From positions 682,001 through 746,000 of the forward strand of contig NZ_CP029008.1 of assembly GCF_024585165.1 (NCBI RefSeq): 64,000 nt of DNA, given 5' to 3'. Of this stretch, positions 14,552 to 22,772 are shown piece after piece. The stretch's first letter is position 1. Each line of letters starts with the position of its first letter. Position numbers and translations under genes: made by a program. Source of the stretch: Bradyrhizobium sp. WBOS07 (GTDB lineage Bacteria; Pseudomonadota; Alphaproteobacteria; Rhizobiales; Xanthobacteraceae). The notes beneath the pieces were generated by a model. It saw nothing but the letters and a program-made list of their open reading frames with translations, was not told the DNA's origin and did not search any database.

Positions 14552-15532
14552 ATGCAGCAGATCGAGCACGCCATGCCGTCACGCCAATCGGCCTGGGATA
14601 CTGCTGGCGTCCGGCCGGCTGAGCAATTTGCCTATTATCGTGAGGCGATCTGCCAGGCCTTCATGAATCTGACGCCGGAGCCGGCGGCCGCACCCGGCTT
14701 TCCCGCCAGCGTCGAGCACGTCCGTCTCGGCGAGGCCGCGATCAACCGCGTCAGCTTTCCCGAGCACGTGGTGCGGCGCTCTGCGGCCGACATCGCGGCA
14801 TCCGACCGCAGCTGCTTCTACCTCAACCTGAAGCTAGCCGGCCGCTGCCGCATTCAACAGGACGGCCGGGAGATCAGCCTGGCGCCCGGACAGGTCGGCA
14901 TCTTCGACAGCGATCGGCAGTTTGCGCTTCTGCACGACCGCGGTCCGCAATTGCGCGTCGCTTCGTTCTGGGTACCGTCCGAGGCCTTGCGCGAACGGCT
15001 GCCGGCTTCGTTCGACGTCGCTGCGGCGCGGGTCTCCGACGATGCCGTCGTCGGCCACCTCATCGTCGAGACCGCGCGCACGCTCAGCGACGGCGCGCTG
15101 CGCATGACCGAGGACGAGGGCGTGCGGCTGTTCCGGGCGCTGATCGAGCTGGTCGCCGTAAGCCTGTCGCGGCGTGGCCGAGCCGGTGCTGCGGAGACTG
15201 AGGGTCTCGCCGATGCAACCACGCTGGCATTGAAGCGCGCCATTCACCGGCGGCTCCGCGAGCCCGGCCTTGCGGTCGCCGATGTCGCCGGCGCCGTGGG
15301 TATCAGCGAGCGCTACGTGCACAAGCTGCTGGCGCGATCAGGCTCCAGCTTCACCGAGTACGTCATCGACAACAGGCTCGACGGCGCGGCCAGGGATCTC
15401 AGCGATCCCGCGATGGCGGATCGTGCGATCGGCGCCATCGCGTTCGATTGGGGCTTCTCGGACCTCTCCCACTTCACGCGGCGCTTCAAGCAGCGCTTCG
15501 GCTGCCGGCCGCGCGACTGGCGCGCGCGATGA
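14552..15532 (+). CDS. AraC-family transcriptional regulator
   Basis: The 326-residue protein has an N-terminal cupin-like sensing domain of the AraC_binding_2 type (about residues 30-200; LAPGQVGIFDSDRQFAL) and a C-terminal double helix-turn-helix (about residues 225-320). The latter shows VAGAVGISERYVHKLLARSG for the first HTH and AIAFDWGFSDLSHFTRRFKQ followed by FGCRPRDWRAR for the second. It is divergent from the alpha/beta hydrolase and probably controls it and itself. The ATG at 14552 is used; Met8 at 14573 is an alternative. The inducer is unknown. Confidence 0.88.
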   Translation: MQQIEHAMPSRQSAWDTAGVRPAEQFAYYREAICQAFMNLTPEPAAAPGFPASVEHVRLGEAAINRVSFPEHVVRRSAADIAASDRSCFYLNLKLAGRCRIQQDGREISLAPGQVGIFDSDRQFALLHDRGPQLRVASFWVPSEALRERLPASFDVAAARVSDDAVVGHLIVETARTLSDGALRMTEDEGVRLFRALIELVAVSLSRRGRAGAAETEGLADATTLALKRAIHRRLREPGLAVADVAGAVGISERYVHKLLARSGSSFTEYVIDNRLDGAARDLSDPAMADRAIGAIAFDWGFSDLSHFTRRFKQRFGCRPRDWRAR

Positions 15533-15548
15533 TTGACAGCGACCTGAT

Positions 15549-16694
15549 CTACAAGGATCTGGCGATCAACAGCTTCATGATCTCGTTGGTGCCGCCATAG
15601 ATCTTCTGGATGCGGGAATCGATGAAGATGCGCGAGATCGGGTATTCCTGCATATAGCCGTAGCCGCCGAACAGCTGGAGGCACTCGTCGGCGGTCTCGA
15701 CCTGCTTCTCCGAGCACCAATATTTCGCCATCGACGCCGTGACGGTGTCGAGATCGCCGGCGACCAGGCGCTCGATGCACCAGTCGACGAAGACGCGCGC
15801 GATCATCGCCTCCGTCTTGCGCTCGGCGAGCTTGAAGGCGGTGTTCTGGAAGTCCATCAGCGGCTTGCCGAAGGCCTTCCGCTCCTTGGTGTAGTCGGTG
15901 GTCAGCTTGACCGCGCGCTCCATCGCGGCGACGGCACCGACCGCGAGCGCAAGGCGCTCCTGCGGCAATTGCTGCATTAGCTGGACGAAGCCCTGGCCTT
16001 CCTCCTTGCCGAGCAAATTCTCCGGCGGCACCGTGACGTTGTCGAAGAACAGTTCCGAGGTGTCGGAGGCATGCAGGCCGATCTTGTCGAGGTTGCGCCC
16101 GCGCTTGTAGCCGTCGGCGCCCGCGGTCTCGACCACGATCAGCGAGATGCCCTTTGCGCCAGCTTCGCCGGTGCGCGCGACCACGATGACGAGATCGGCC
16201 GCCTGGCCATTGGTGATGAAGGTCTTCTGGCCGTTGATGACGTAGGAATTGCCCTGCTTCTTCGCCGTGGTCTTGACGGCCTGCAGATCCGAGCCGGTGC
16301 CGGGCTCGGTCATGGCGATGGCGCCGACCATCTCGCCGGAGGCCATCTTCGGCAGCCAGCGCTTCTTCTGCTCCTCCGAGCCGTAATTGAGGATGTAATG
16401 CGCGACGATGGCGCTGTGCACGGAGACGCCGGTGGTCAGCTCCGGCACGGTGCTTTCGAGGTCGTCCAGCACCGCGGCGTCGTAGGCGAAGGTGGCACCA
16501 AGGCCGCCATATTCCTCCGGCACGCTCGCGAGCAGCGCGCCCATCTCACCGAGCCCGCGCCAGGCGAAGCGGTCGACCATCTTCTGCTCGCGCCATTTCT
16601 CGGCATGCGGCGCCAGATCCTTGGCAAGATATTTCCGGAACTGGTCGCGAAACGTGTCCAGCTCTTCGGTCATCCACGACGATCGGTATTGCAT
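15549..16694 (-). CDS. acyl-CoA dehydrogenase
   Basis: This 381-residue flavoprotein catalyses alpha,beta-dehydrogenation of an acyl-CoA. It has the N-terminal helical domain, the FAD/substrate beta domain with AIAMTEPGTGSDLQAVKT, the YVINGQKTFITNGQ strand and the C-terminal QLFGGYGYMQEYP with KIYGGTNEIMKLL, where the Glu of GTNE is the usual catalytic base position. It is the last gene of a minus-strand beta-oxidation operon (thiolase, two hydratases, SDR, dehydrogenase). An in-frame upstream Met at 16715 would overlap the SDR gene by 8 bases; 16694 (MQYRSSWM) matches the usual family start better. Confidence 0.9.
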   Translation of the reverse strand: MQYRSSWMTEELDTFRDQFRKYLAKDLAPHAEKWREQKMVDRFAWRGLGEMGALLASVPEEYGGLGATFAYDAAVLDDLESTVPELTTGVSVHSAIVAHYILNYGSEEQKKRWLPKMASGEMVGAIAMTEPGTGSDLQAVKTTAKKQGNSYVINGQKTFITNGQAADLVIVVARTGEAGAKGISLIVVETAGADGYKRGRNLDKIGLHASDTSELFFDNVTVPPENLLGKEEGQGFVQLMQQLPQERLALAVGAVAAMERAVKLTTDYTKERKAFGKPLMDFQNTAFKLAERKTEAMIARVFVDWCIERLVAGDLDTVTASMAKYWCSEKQVETADECLQLFGGYGYMQEYPISRIFIDSRIQKIYGGTNEIMKLLIARSL

Positions 16695-16707
16695 CAGCGC
16701 CTCGCTC

Positions 16708-17535
16708 TCAGACAATCAGGCCGCCGCCGGCGACCACCACCTGACCGCTGATATAATTGGATTCCGGGCTGCAGAACAGATAGACGGCGTCGGCCGCCTC
16801 TTCCGGCTTGCCGCCGCGTCCGAGCGGGATCATGCGCGACATCGCCTCCAGCATCTGCGGCTGAACGCCGACCTTGATGTCGCGGCCGGCGACGTCGATG
16901 GTCTTCTGTTGCGCCTCGATCGGCTGGGTCAGACGGGTGTTGATGAGACCGAAGGCGACGCAATTGACGTTGACCTTGTAGCGGCCCCACTCCTTGCACA
17001 TGGTCCGGGTCAGGCCGATCAGCGAGGCCTTGGCGGAGGAATAGCTGGCCTGTCCGGCATTGCCGTAGAGGCCTGCGATCGAGGAGATGTTCACGACCTT
17101 GCGGAATACCTCGCGTCCCTCCTCGGCCTCCTTCCTGGCGAAGACGCGAATCGGCTCGGCGGCCGCGCGCAGAAGCCGGAACGGGGCGACGAGATGGACG
17201 TCGAGCATGGCTTGGAACTGCTCGTCCGTCATCTTCTGGATGGTGGAGTCCCAGGTGTAGCCGGCATTGTTGACGATGATGTCGAGCCCGCCGAACTTGT
17301 CCAGTGCAGCGCCGACGAAGCGGTCGGCGAAACCGGTTTCCGAGACGCTGCCGTTCACGGCAGCGGCATCGCTGCCGAGCGCCTTGATCTCCGCGACCAC
17401 CGCGTCGCCCGGCTCGGCGTCGAGGTCATTGACGACGACCCTGGCGCCTTCGCGCGCCAGCTTGAGCGCGATCGCGCGTCCGATGCCGCGGCCCGAGCCG
17501 GTGACGAGCGCGACCTTCCCTTGTAACTTTGCCAT
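16708..17535 (-). CDS. SDR-family 3-hydroxyacyl-CoA dehydrogenase-like
   Basis: The 275-residue short-chain dehydrogenase has the NAD(P) motif TGSGRGIG (residues 12-19), NNAG in the middle and the catalytic Ser-Tyr-Lys (VNISSIAGLYG followed by ASYSSAKASL). The Asp in VVNDLDAE suggests NAD rather than NADP. It resembles the dehydrogenase domain of peroxisomal multifunctional enzyme type 2 and FabG-like proteins. Next to MaoC-type hydratases and a thiolase it most likely oxidises (3R)-hydroxyacyl-CoA. It ends a few bases before the acyl-CoA dehydrogenase. Confidence 0.88.
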   Translation of the reverse strand: MAKLQGKVALVTGSGRGIGRAIALKLAREGARVVVNDLDAEPGDAVVAEIKALGSDAAAVNGSVSETGFADRFVGAALDKFGGLDIIVNNAGYTWDSTIQKMTDEQFQAMLDVHLVAPFRLLRAAAEPIRVFARKEAEEGREVFRKVVNISSIAGLYGNAGQASYSSAKASLIGLTRTMCKEWGRYKVNVNCVAFGLINTRLTQPIEAQQKTIDVAGRDIKVGVQPQMLEAMSRMIPLGRGGKPEEAADAVYLFCSPESNYISGQVVVAGGGLIV

Positions 17536-17554
17536 TGCATGTGTCCTCTTGCTG

Positions 17555-17965
17555 TCACAGCGCGATGATCGCGCTACCTTCGAGCTTCACCTCGCCGCGA
17601 TCGTCCCTGGTGATGAGCGCCAGCCTTGCGCGGCGCTCGCCAGCCTCGGCGAAGAGCTCGGTCACCGTTCCCTCGCAAGTCAGCCTGGCGCCGAGCTGGG
17701 TTATCGAGACGAACCGGGTCGCAAAGCTGCGGAGCTTCGACGGCGGCACCGCATCCGTGAGCGCCTGGCCGAGGAAGGCCATCACCAGCATGCCGTGGGC
17801 GAACACGTCGGGAAATCCGGCCGCCTTGGCGAAGTCGATATCGACGTGGATCGGATTGTGATCGCCCGATGCGCCGCAATAGAGCGCGAGGGTGTGACGG
17901 GTGATCGGCGGAAAGGCCTTGTGGACGATTCGATCGCCGGCCTTGATGTCTGTGGACACCGTCAT
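17555..17965 (-). CDS. MaoC-like hot-dog dehydratase
   Basis: This is a 136-residue single hot-dog protein of the R-specific enoyl-CoA hydratase type, with the catalytic-loop motif YCGASGDHNPIHVD (Asp-His of hydratase 2) followed by FPDVFAHGMLVMAFLGQ. The start at 17965 (MTVSTDIKAGD) overlaps the stop of the upstream FAS1-like gene in an ATGA; the longer frame lies inside that gene. It probably pairs with the product at 17962-18417 to form the full hydratase, as two-subunit MaoC-type hydratases do. Confidence 0.88.
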   Translation of the reverse strand: MTVSTDIKAGDRIVHKAFPPITRHTLALYCGASGDHNPIHVDIDFAKAAGFPDVFAHGMLVMAFLGQALTDAVPPSKLRSFATRFVSITQLGARLTCEGTVTELFAEAGERRARLALITRDDRGEVKLEGSAIIAL

Positions 17966-18417
17966 GATGCCACCTCGTTGCGGACGACGATGGTGCGCGT
18001 GGTGTCGGCGACATGCACGCCGTCCTGGTTCGTCACCTCGCATCGGATGCCGATCAGCGTCATTGCGCCGCCCTTCTTGTCCGTCACGCTGGCCACGCGC
18101 GGTCGAAACGTCAGCGTGTCCCCGACCAGCACCGGCGCGTGATAGACGAAGCTCTGCTCGCCGTGCAGCACGCGGGCGAGGTCGATGCCGAGTGCAGTGA
18201 ACATCTCGAAGGGGTCGTCGACGTCCATCATTTCGAGGCAGAACAAATAGGTCGGCGGCACCGGGATGCCGGTGAACCCGGCCGCCCGGGCAGCATCCGC
18301 GTCGCGGTAGACCGGATTCTGTTCACCCAACGTGTTGAGGAAGTAGCGGAGACGGCCGGGCTCCACGCGCGCGGTGACCGGCGTGAAGCTGCGCCCTACG
18401 GCGGACTGGTCGACCAT
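17962..18417 (-). CDS. MaoC N-terminal/FAS1-like dehydratase subunit
   Basis: This 151-residue hot-dog protein resembles the N-terminal half of eukaryotic-type hydratase 2 (FAS1-like dehydratase domain), with LNTLGEQNPVYRDADAAR and GIPVPPTYLFCLEMM as the binding-tunnel region and VLHGEQSFVYHAPVLVGDTL as the hot-dog helix and strand. It lacks the Asp-His catalytic loop that the partner at 17555 has, so it is likely the non-catalytic, substrate-binding subunit. The start at 18417 lies 9 bases after the thiolase stop and the gene overlaps the next one, so the order thiolase-subunit-subunit-SDR-dehydrogenase is one transcript. Confidence 0.82.
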   Translation of the reverse strand: MVDQSAVGRSFTPVTARVEPGRLRYFLNTLGEQNPVYRDADAARAAGFTGIPVPPTYLFCLEMMDVDDPFEMFTALGIDLARVLHGEQSFVYHAPVLVGDTLTFRPRVASVTDKKGGAMTLIGIRCEVTNQDGVHVADTTRTIVVRNEVAS

Positions 18418-18425
18418 GGCCGATA

Positions 18426-19607
18426 TCAGTGCCGCTGGTAGAGCGTGACGACGCAGGCGCCGCCGAGACCGAGATTGTGCTGAAGCGCGACCTTCGCACC
18501 GTCGACCTGCGTCGAGCCCGCCGTGCCGCGCAACTGCCGTGTCAGCTCGTAACACTGCGCAAGCCCGGTAGCGCCGAGCGGATGGCCCTTCGACAGCAAT
18601 CCGCCGGACGGATTGGTCACGATCCGCCCGCCATAGGTGTTGTCGCCGTCATTGATGAACTTGCCGGCTTCACCCTCGCCGCAGAGACCCAGCGCCTCGT
18701 AGGTGATGAGCTCGTTGTGGGCGAAGCAGTCGTGCAGCTCGACGACGTCGAGATCGTCGGGCCCGATGCCGGCGCTTTCATAGACGCGGCTCGCCGCTTC
18801 TTTAGCCATGTCGTAGCCGACCAGCTGCATCATGTCGCCGGCCTTGAAGGTCGAGGGCGTGTCGGTGGTCATGGCCTGCGCCGCGATGCGCACCTCCTTG
18901 CCGATGCCGTGCTTGTCCGCAAACCGCTCCGACACCAGCACGGCCGCGGCGCCGCCGCAGGTCGGCGGGCACGCCATCAGGCGCGTCATCACGCCCGGCC
19001 AGATCACCTGGTCGTTCATGACGTCCTCGGCCGTGACTTCCTTGCGGAACAGCGCGAGCGGATTGTTCCTGGCATGACGGCTCGCCTTGGCGCGCACCTT
19101 GGCGAAGGCATCAAGCGGTGTGCCGTATTTCTTCATGTGGCTGAGGCCTGCGCCGCCGAAATAACGCAGCGCCAGCGGAATGCCGGGCGCGTCGATCAGC
19201 TGGTCCGCAGCCGCGTCGAACTCCTCGAACGCGCTCGGGCGATCGGTGTAGACGCTGCCAAGCGCGCCCGGCTTCATCTGCTCGAAGCCGACCGCCAGCA
19301 CGCAGTCCAGCGCGCCGCTCGCGATCATCTGCCGCGCCATGAACAGCGCGGTGGAGCCGGTCGAGCAATTGTTGTTGACGTTGACGATGGGGATGCCGGT
19401 CATCCCGACATGGTAGAGCGCGCGCTGCCCGCAGGTGGAATCGCCGTAGACGTAGCCGGCGTAGGCCTGCTGCACCTTGTCGTAACCGAGGCCGGCATCG
19501 GCGAGCGCCAGCTTGATCGCCTCCGTTCCCATCTCGTGATAGGGCGCGCTGGCGCCCGGCTTGGCGAACGGGATCATGCCGACCCCTGCGACGATGACGT
19601 CAGACAT
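18426..19607 (-). CDS. SCPx/lipid-transfer-type thiolase
   Basis: This 393-residue thiolase belongs to the sterol-carrier-protein-x/lipid-transfer subgroup. It has the nucleophilic Cys in VNNNCSTGS, the His of VVELHDCFAHNE and the C-terminal GHPLGATG. It would cleave 3-ketoacyl-CoA, perhaps branched or bulky chains as SCPx does. It is the first gene of the minus-strand operon. Its start is 61 bp from the divergent TetR gene, with an 18-bp palindrome in that gap. It carries the active-site Cys, so it is not a Ltp2-like retro-aldolase. Confidence 0.9.
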   Translation of the reverse strand: MSDVIVAGVGMIPFAKPGASAPYHEMGTEAIKLALADAGLGYDKVQQAYAGYVYGDSTCGQRALYHVGMTGIPIVNVNNNCSTGSTALFMARQMIASGALDCVLAVGFEQMKPGALGSVYTDRPSAFEEFDAAADQLIDAPGIPLALRYFGGAGLSHMKKYGTPLDAFAKVRAKASRHARNNPLALFRKEVTAEDVMNDQVIWPGVMTRLMACPPTCGGAAAVLVSERFADKHGIGKEVRIAAQAMTTDTPSTFKAGDMMQLVGYDMAKEAASRVYESAGIGPDDLDVVELHDCFAHNELITYEALGLCGEGEAGKFINDGDNTYGGRIVTNPSGGLLSKGHPLGATGLAQCYELTRQLRGTAGSTQVDGAKVALQHNLGLGGACVVTLYQRH

Positions 19608-19641
19608 CGCTTCCTCCCAATAAATTACCCGTTGGACTTTT

Positions 19642-19659
19642 TATTACCCATGGGTAATA
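19642..19659. promoter_or_regulatory. 18-bp perfect palindrome, candidate TetR operator
   Basis: TATTACCCATGGGTAATA is perfectly palindromic and lies in the short divergent gap between the thiolase operon and the TetR gene. A second half-site-like TTACCC occurs at 19625-19630. TetR-family dimers bind exactly this kind of symmetric site, and its location would let one repressor control both directions. Confidence 0.75.
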
Positions 19660-19668
19660 TATCGGTCG

Positions 19669-20433
19669 ATGCCCACGAGAGTCAACCGAGCCAGCATGGA
19701 TTCCGCGCCGCCCGTTCCGCCCTCGTCGCCGTCGCCTTGGCTGCCGTTCGAGAGCCGCCGCCGCGCCCGCGACGAAAAGCGCGAGGCGGTGCTGCGCGCC
19801 GCCGTGCAGCTGTTCCTGGAGCAGGGCTATCATCGCGTGACGCTGAACGAGGTCGCCGAGCGGCTGAACATCACCAAGCCCGCGCTCTATAATTACTTCC
19901 GGGGCAAGGACGAGATCCTGTTCGAATGCTGGTCGATGGGCGCCGAGCTCGTCGACAGCGTGATTACCGAGATCAACGCCGGCGGCGGTTCGGGCCTGTC
20001 CAAGCTGCGCAAGCTGGTGCACGCCTATGCCGCGCTGATGGCGACCGATTTCGGCGCGAGCCTGGTGCGTTTCGATCTGCGCGATCTGGCCGAGCGGAAC
20101 GCCGCCGTCGCACGTGCCGCCAAGAAGCGCATCGACACCACGTTCCGGAAGTATATCTCCGGGGGCATCGACGACGGCTCGATCAGGCCGTGCGATCCCA
20201 AGCTTGCAGCGTTCGCGATCGCGGGCGCGCTCAACTGGATCGGCCATTGGTATCGCCGTGACGGCGGGCTGTCGCCGAGCGAAATCGCCGACGAGTTCAC
20301 GGTTCGGCTGACGGAAGGCCTGGCGACCGCGGGCCGGCAGCAGATGACAAAGAAGACGCCGAGAGCGCCGCAACGGCGCAACTCAGGACGCAAAACGACC
20401 GGGAAGAAACGAACGGGAGGGAGAGTGGGATGA
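19669..20433 (+). CDS. TetR-family transcriptional regulator
   Basis: The 254-residue protein has a TetR N-terminal HTH at about residues 38-85 (REAVLRAAVQLFLEQGYHRV, then ITKPALYNYFRGKDEIL) and a helical ligand-binding domain of the TetR_C type. The tail is Lys/Arg-rich (KKTPRAPQRRNSGRKTTGKK), which is unusual in length and may be disordered. An alternative start is Met10 at 19696. It overlaps the acyl-CoA ligase gene by four bases and is divergent from the beta-oxidation operon, so it probably represses both in response to an acyl-CoA or related ligand. Confidence 0.9.
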   Translation: MPTRVNRASMDSAPPVPPSSPSPWLPFESRRRARDEKREAVLRAAVQLFLEQGYHRVTLNEVAERLNITKPALYNYFRGKDEILFECWSMGAELVDSVITEINAGGGSGLSKLRKLVHAYAALMATDFGASLVRFDLRDLAERNAAVARAAKKRIDTTFRKYISGGIDDGSIRPCDPKLAAFAIAGALNWIGHWYRRDGGLSPSEIADEFTVRLTEGLATAGRQQMTKKTPRAPQRRNSGRKTTGKKRTGGRVG

Positions 20434-21986
20434 ACATCACGCACGGATTGCGGCGCGCGCTGCAGATCAATCCAAAGGGTCTGGCGACGGTCTATGGCCA
20501 GCGGCGGCGCAACTGGGGCGAGCTCGGCGAACGCGTCGCCAGGCTGGCCGGCGGCCTGCGCACGCGCGGCGTCGCGGACGGCGACCGCGTCGCCGTCCTT
20601 TCATTCAACTCGGACCGCTATCTCGAGCTGTATCTGGCGACCGGCTGGGCAGGCGGCGTGATCGTGCCGCTCAACATCCGCTGGAGCGCCCTCGAAAACG
20701 AGGATGCGCTGCGCGACTGCCGTGCCTCCGTTCTACTGGTCGACAAGGCCTTCGCGCAGGTTGGCGCGCAGCTTGCCCAGGCCATTCCCGCGCTGAATCT
20801 GGTCTATGCCGACGACGGCGTGGTGCCGGCGGGGATGGAGAGCTATGAGGATCTGGTCGCGGGCAGTGCTCCCGTTGCCGATGCCATGCGCAAGGGCGAG
20901 GATCTCGCCGGCATCTTCTATACCGGCGGTACCACCGGGCGGTCCAAGGGCGTGATGCTCAGCCACCAGAACCTGATGGCCAATGCGCTCAATGCCCTTG
21001 GCGAAGGACTGTTTCCGGCGAGCACGACCTATCTGCATGCGGCGCCGATGTTTCACCTCGCCAACGGCGCGGCGATGTATTCGCTGCTGCTCTCCGGCGG
21101 CTCCAACGTGATCGTTCAGGGTTTTACGCCCGAAGGCGTGATGGCTGCGATGCAGAACGAGCGTGTCACCGACGTGCTGCTGGTGCCCACGATGATCCAG
21201 ATGCTGGTCGACCATCCCGCGATCGGAAAGTACAACCTGTCGTCGCTCCAGCACATCATCTACGGGGCCTCGCCGATCAGCGAGGCGGTGCTCGACCGCG
21301 CCGCGCGCGCGCTGCCGCATGTGCGTTTCACCCAGGCCTATGGCATGACCGAATTGTCGCCGATCGCGACGCTGCTGCATGCGAACGAGCATGTCGGGGA
21401 GGGGCGCAGGAAGGGACGTCATCGCGGCGCCGGCCGCGCCACGCTCGGCTGCGAGGTGCGGATCGTCGATGAGAACGACCAACCCGTGCCGGCAGGCGCC
21501 GTCGGCGAGATCGTGGTGCGCGGCGACACCGTGATGATGGGCTATTGGGAGCGGCCGGAGGAGACCGCGCGCGCCGTCATCGACGGCTGGATGCATACGG
21601 GCGACGGCGGCTACATGGACGAGGACGGCTTCATCTATGTCGTCGACCGCGTCAAGGACATGATCATCTCTGGCGGCGAGAACGTGTACTCGGTCGAGGT
21701 CGAGAACGCGCTGGCGCAGCATCCGTCGGTGCTGCAATGCGCCGTCATCGGAATTCCCAACGAGCAATGGGGAGAGCAGGTCCACGCCGTCGTGGTCAGA
21801 CGCAGCGGCGTCGAGGTCTCGCCCGGCGAACTGATCGAGTTCACGAAGACGTTGATTGCGGGCTACAAATGTCCCCGCAGCATCGAGATCACCGAGGCAC
21901 CGCTGCCGCTGTCCGGCGCCGGCAAGGTGCTGAAGCGCGAACTGCGCAGGCCGTTCTGGGAAGGCCGGGAACGGCGGGTCAGCTGA
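20430..21986 (+). CDS. acyl-CoA synthetase (AMP-forming)
   Basis: The 518-residue adenylate-forming ligase activates a carboxylic acid as acyl-AMP and then acyl-CoA. It shows the P-loop YTGGTTGRSKGVMLSH, the A5 motif QAYGMTELSP, MHTGDGGYMDEDGF with the ribose-binding Asp, and the C-terminal PLSGAGKVLKREL with the catalytic Lys. It lacks membrane segments. The ATG overlaps the TetR stop (ATGA). It likely supplies the substrate of the divergent beta-oxidation operon; chain type is unknown. Confidence 0.9.
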   Translation: MNITHGLRRALQINPKGLATVYGQRRRNWGELGERVARLAGGLRTRGVADGDRVAVLSFNSDRYLELYLATGWAGGVIVPLNIRWSALENEDALRDCRASVLLVDKAFAQVGAQLAQAIPALNLVYADDGVVPAGMESYEDLVAGSAPVADAMRKGEDLAGIFYTGGTTGRSKGVMLSHQNLMANALNALGEGLFPASTTYLHAAPMFHLANGAAMYSLLLSGGSNVIVQGFTPEGVMAAMQNERVTDVLLVPTMIQMLVDHPAIGKYNLSSLQHIIYGASPISEAVLDRAARALPHVRFTQAYGMTELSPIATLLHANEHVGEGRRKGRHRGAGRATLGCEVRIVDENDQPVPAGAVGEIVVRGDTVMMGYWERPEETARAVIDGWMHTGDGGYMDEDGFIYVVDRVKDMIISGGENVYSVEVENALAQHPSVLQCAVIGIPNEQWGEQVHAVVVRRSGVEVSPGELIEFTKTLIAGYKCPRSIEITEAPLPLSGAGKVLKRELRRPFWEGRERRVS

Positions 21987-22022
21987 CGGCTCCCACGCGT
22001 TAAGGCGTGCCGCCGTGGGTGC

Positions 22023-22769
22023 GTGCGAAGTTTCATGTTTCCACATCGCGGTCGCGCGGGTATCTCTTGCGGGACTCATCGGGAACATCCAATCTTGGTC
22101 GAGACGCGCGAGCTCAAGCTTGACATCGAACGCATCGGCACGGTCTCTGCGATCCTGAGGCAGCCGGGCCGTGCGCGTGCCTGCTACGTGCTGGCGCATG
22201 GCGCCGGGGCCGATATGCGCCATTCCTTCATGGAGAGGGTCGCGGAGGGGCTTGCGAACCGCGGCATCGCGACCTTCCGCTTCAATTTCCCCTACATGGA
22301 GAAGAAGCTGGGGCGTCCCGACCAGCCCGCTGTCGCGCATGCCGCCATTCGGGCGGCAGTCGAGGAGGCGGCGCGGCTGTGCCCGGAATCGAAGCTCGTC
22401 GCGGGGGGAAAGTCGTTCGGTGGCCGCATGACCTCGCAAGCGCAGTCGAAGTCTCCGCTGCCAGGCGTGAGAGGTCTCGCCTTCCTCGGCTTCCCCCTGC
22501 ATGCCGCGAAGAAGCCGTCCTCCGAGCGCGCCGAGCATCTCGCCGGCATCACCGTCCCGATGCTATTCCTGCAAGGCACGCGTGACGAGCTTGCCGATCT
22601 TGGCCACCTCACGCCGGTCATCGCGCAGCTCGGAGCGAAGGCGACGCTGCATCAGGTCGAAGGCGGGGATCACTCGTTTGCGGTGCTGAAGAAGTCCGGC
22701 CGCACCAACGACGAGGCGCTCACCGAGGTGCTGGACACGCTCGCGGCCTGGATCGACCAAGTCACCTGA
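22023..22769 (+). CDS. alpha/beta hydrolase of the KANL3/Tex30-like family
   Basis: The product is about 248 residues. A hydrolase fold is clear: LAHGAGADMRHSFM (oxyanion loop), the nucleophile in VAGGKSFGGRMTSQ, the acid in LQGTRDELADLG and the His in VEGGDHSF. Such dienelactone-hydrolase-like proteins have no fixed substrate. The first about 25 residues (MRSFMFPHRGRAG) are unconvincing; a downstream alternative start near 22092 (LVETRELKLD) is possible. It follows the ligase on the same strand after 36 bp but is probably not part of that pathway. Confidence 0.8.
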   Translation: MRSFMFPHRGRAGISCGTHREHPILVETRELKLDIERIGTVSAILRQPGRARACYVLAHGAGADMRHSFMERVAEGLANRGIATFRFNFPYMEKKLGRPDQPAVAHAAIRAAVEEAARLCPESKLVAGGKSFGGRMTSQAQSKSPLPGVRGLAFLGFPLHAAKKPSSERAEHLAGITVPMLFLQGTRDELADLGHLTPVIAQLGAKATLHQVEGGDHSFAVLKKSGRTNDEALTEVLDTLAAWIDQVT

Positions 22770-22772
22770 AGC

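Noticed and set aside
20733..22538. 601-residue minus-strand frame opposite the acyl-CoA ligase
   Set aside because: Histidine- and arginine-rich shadow frame with no domain; the ligase on the plus strand is certain.
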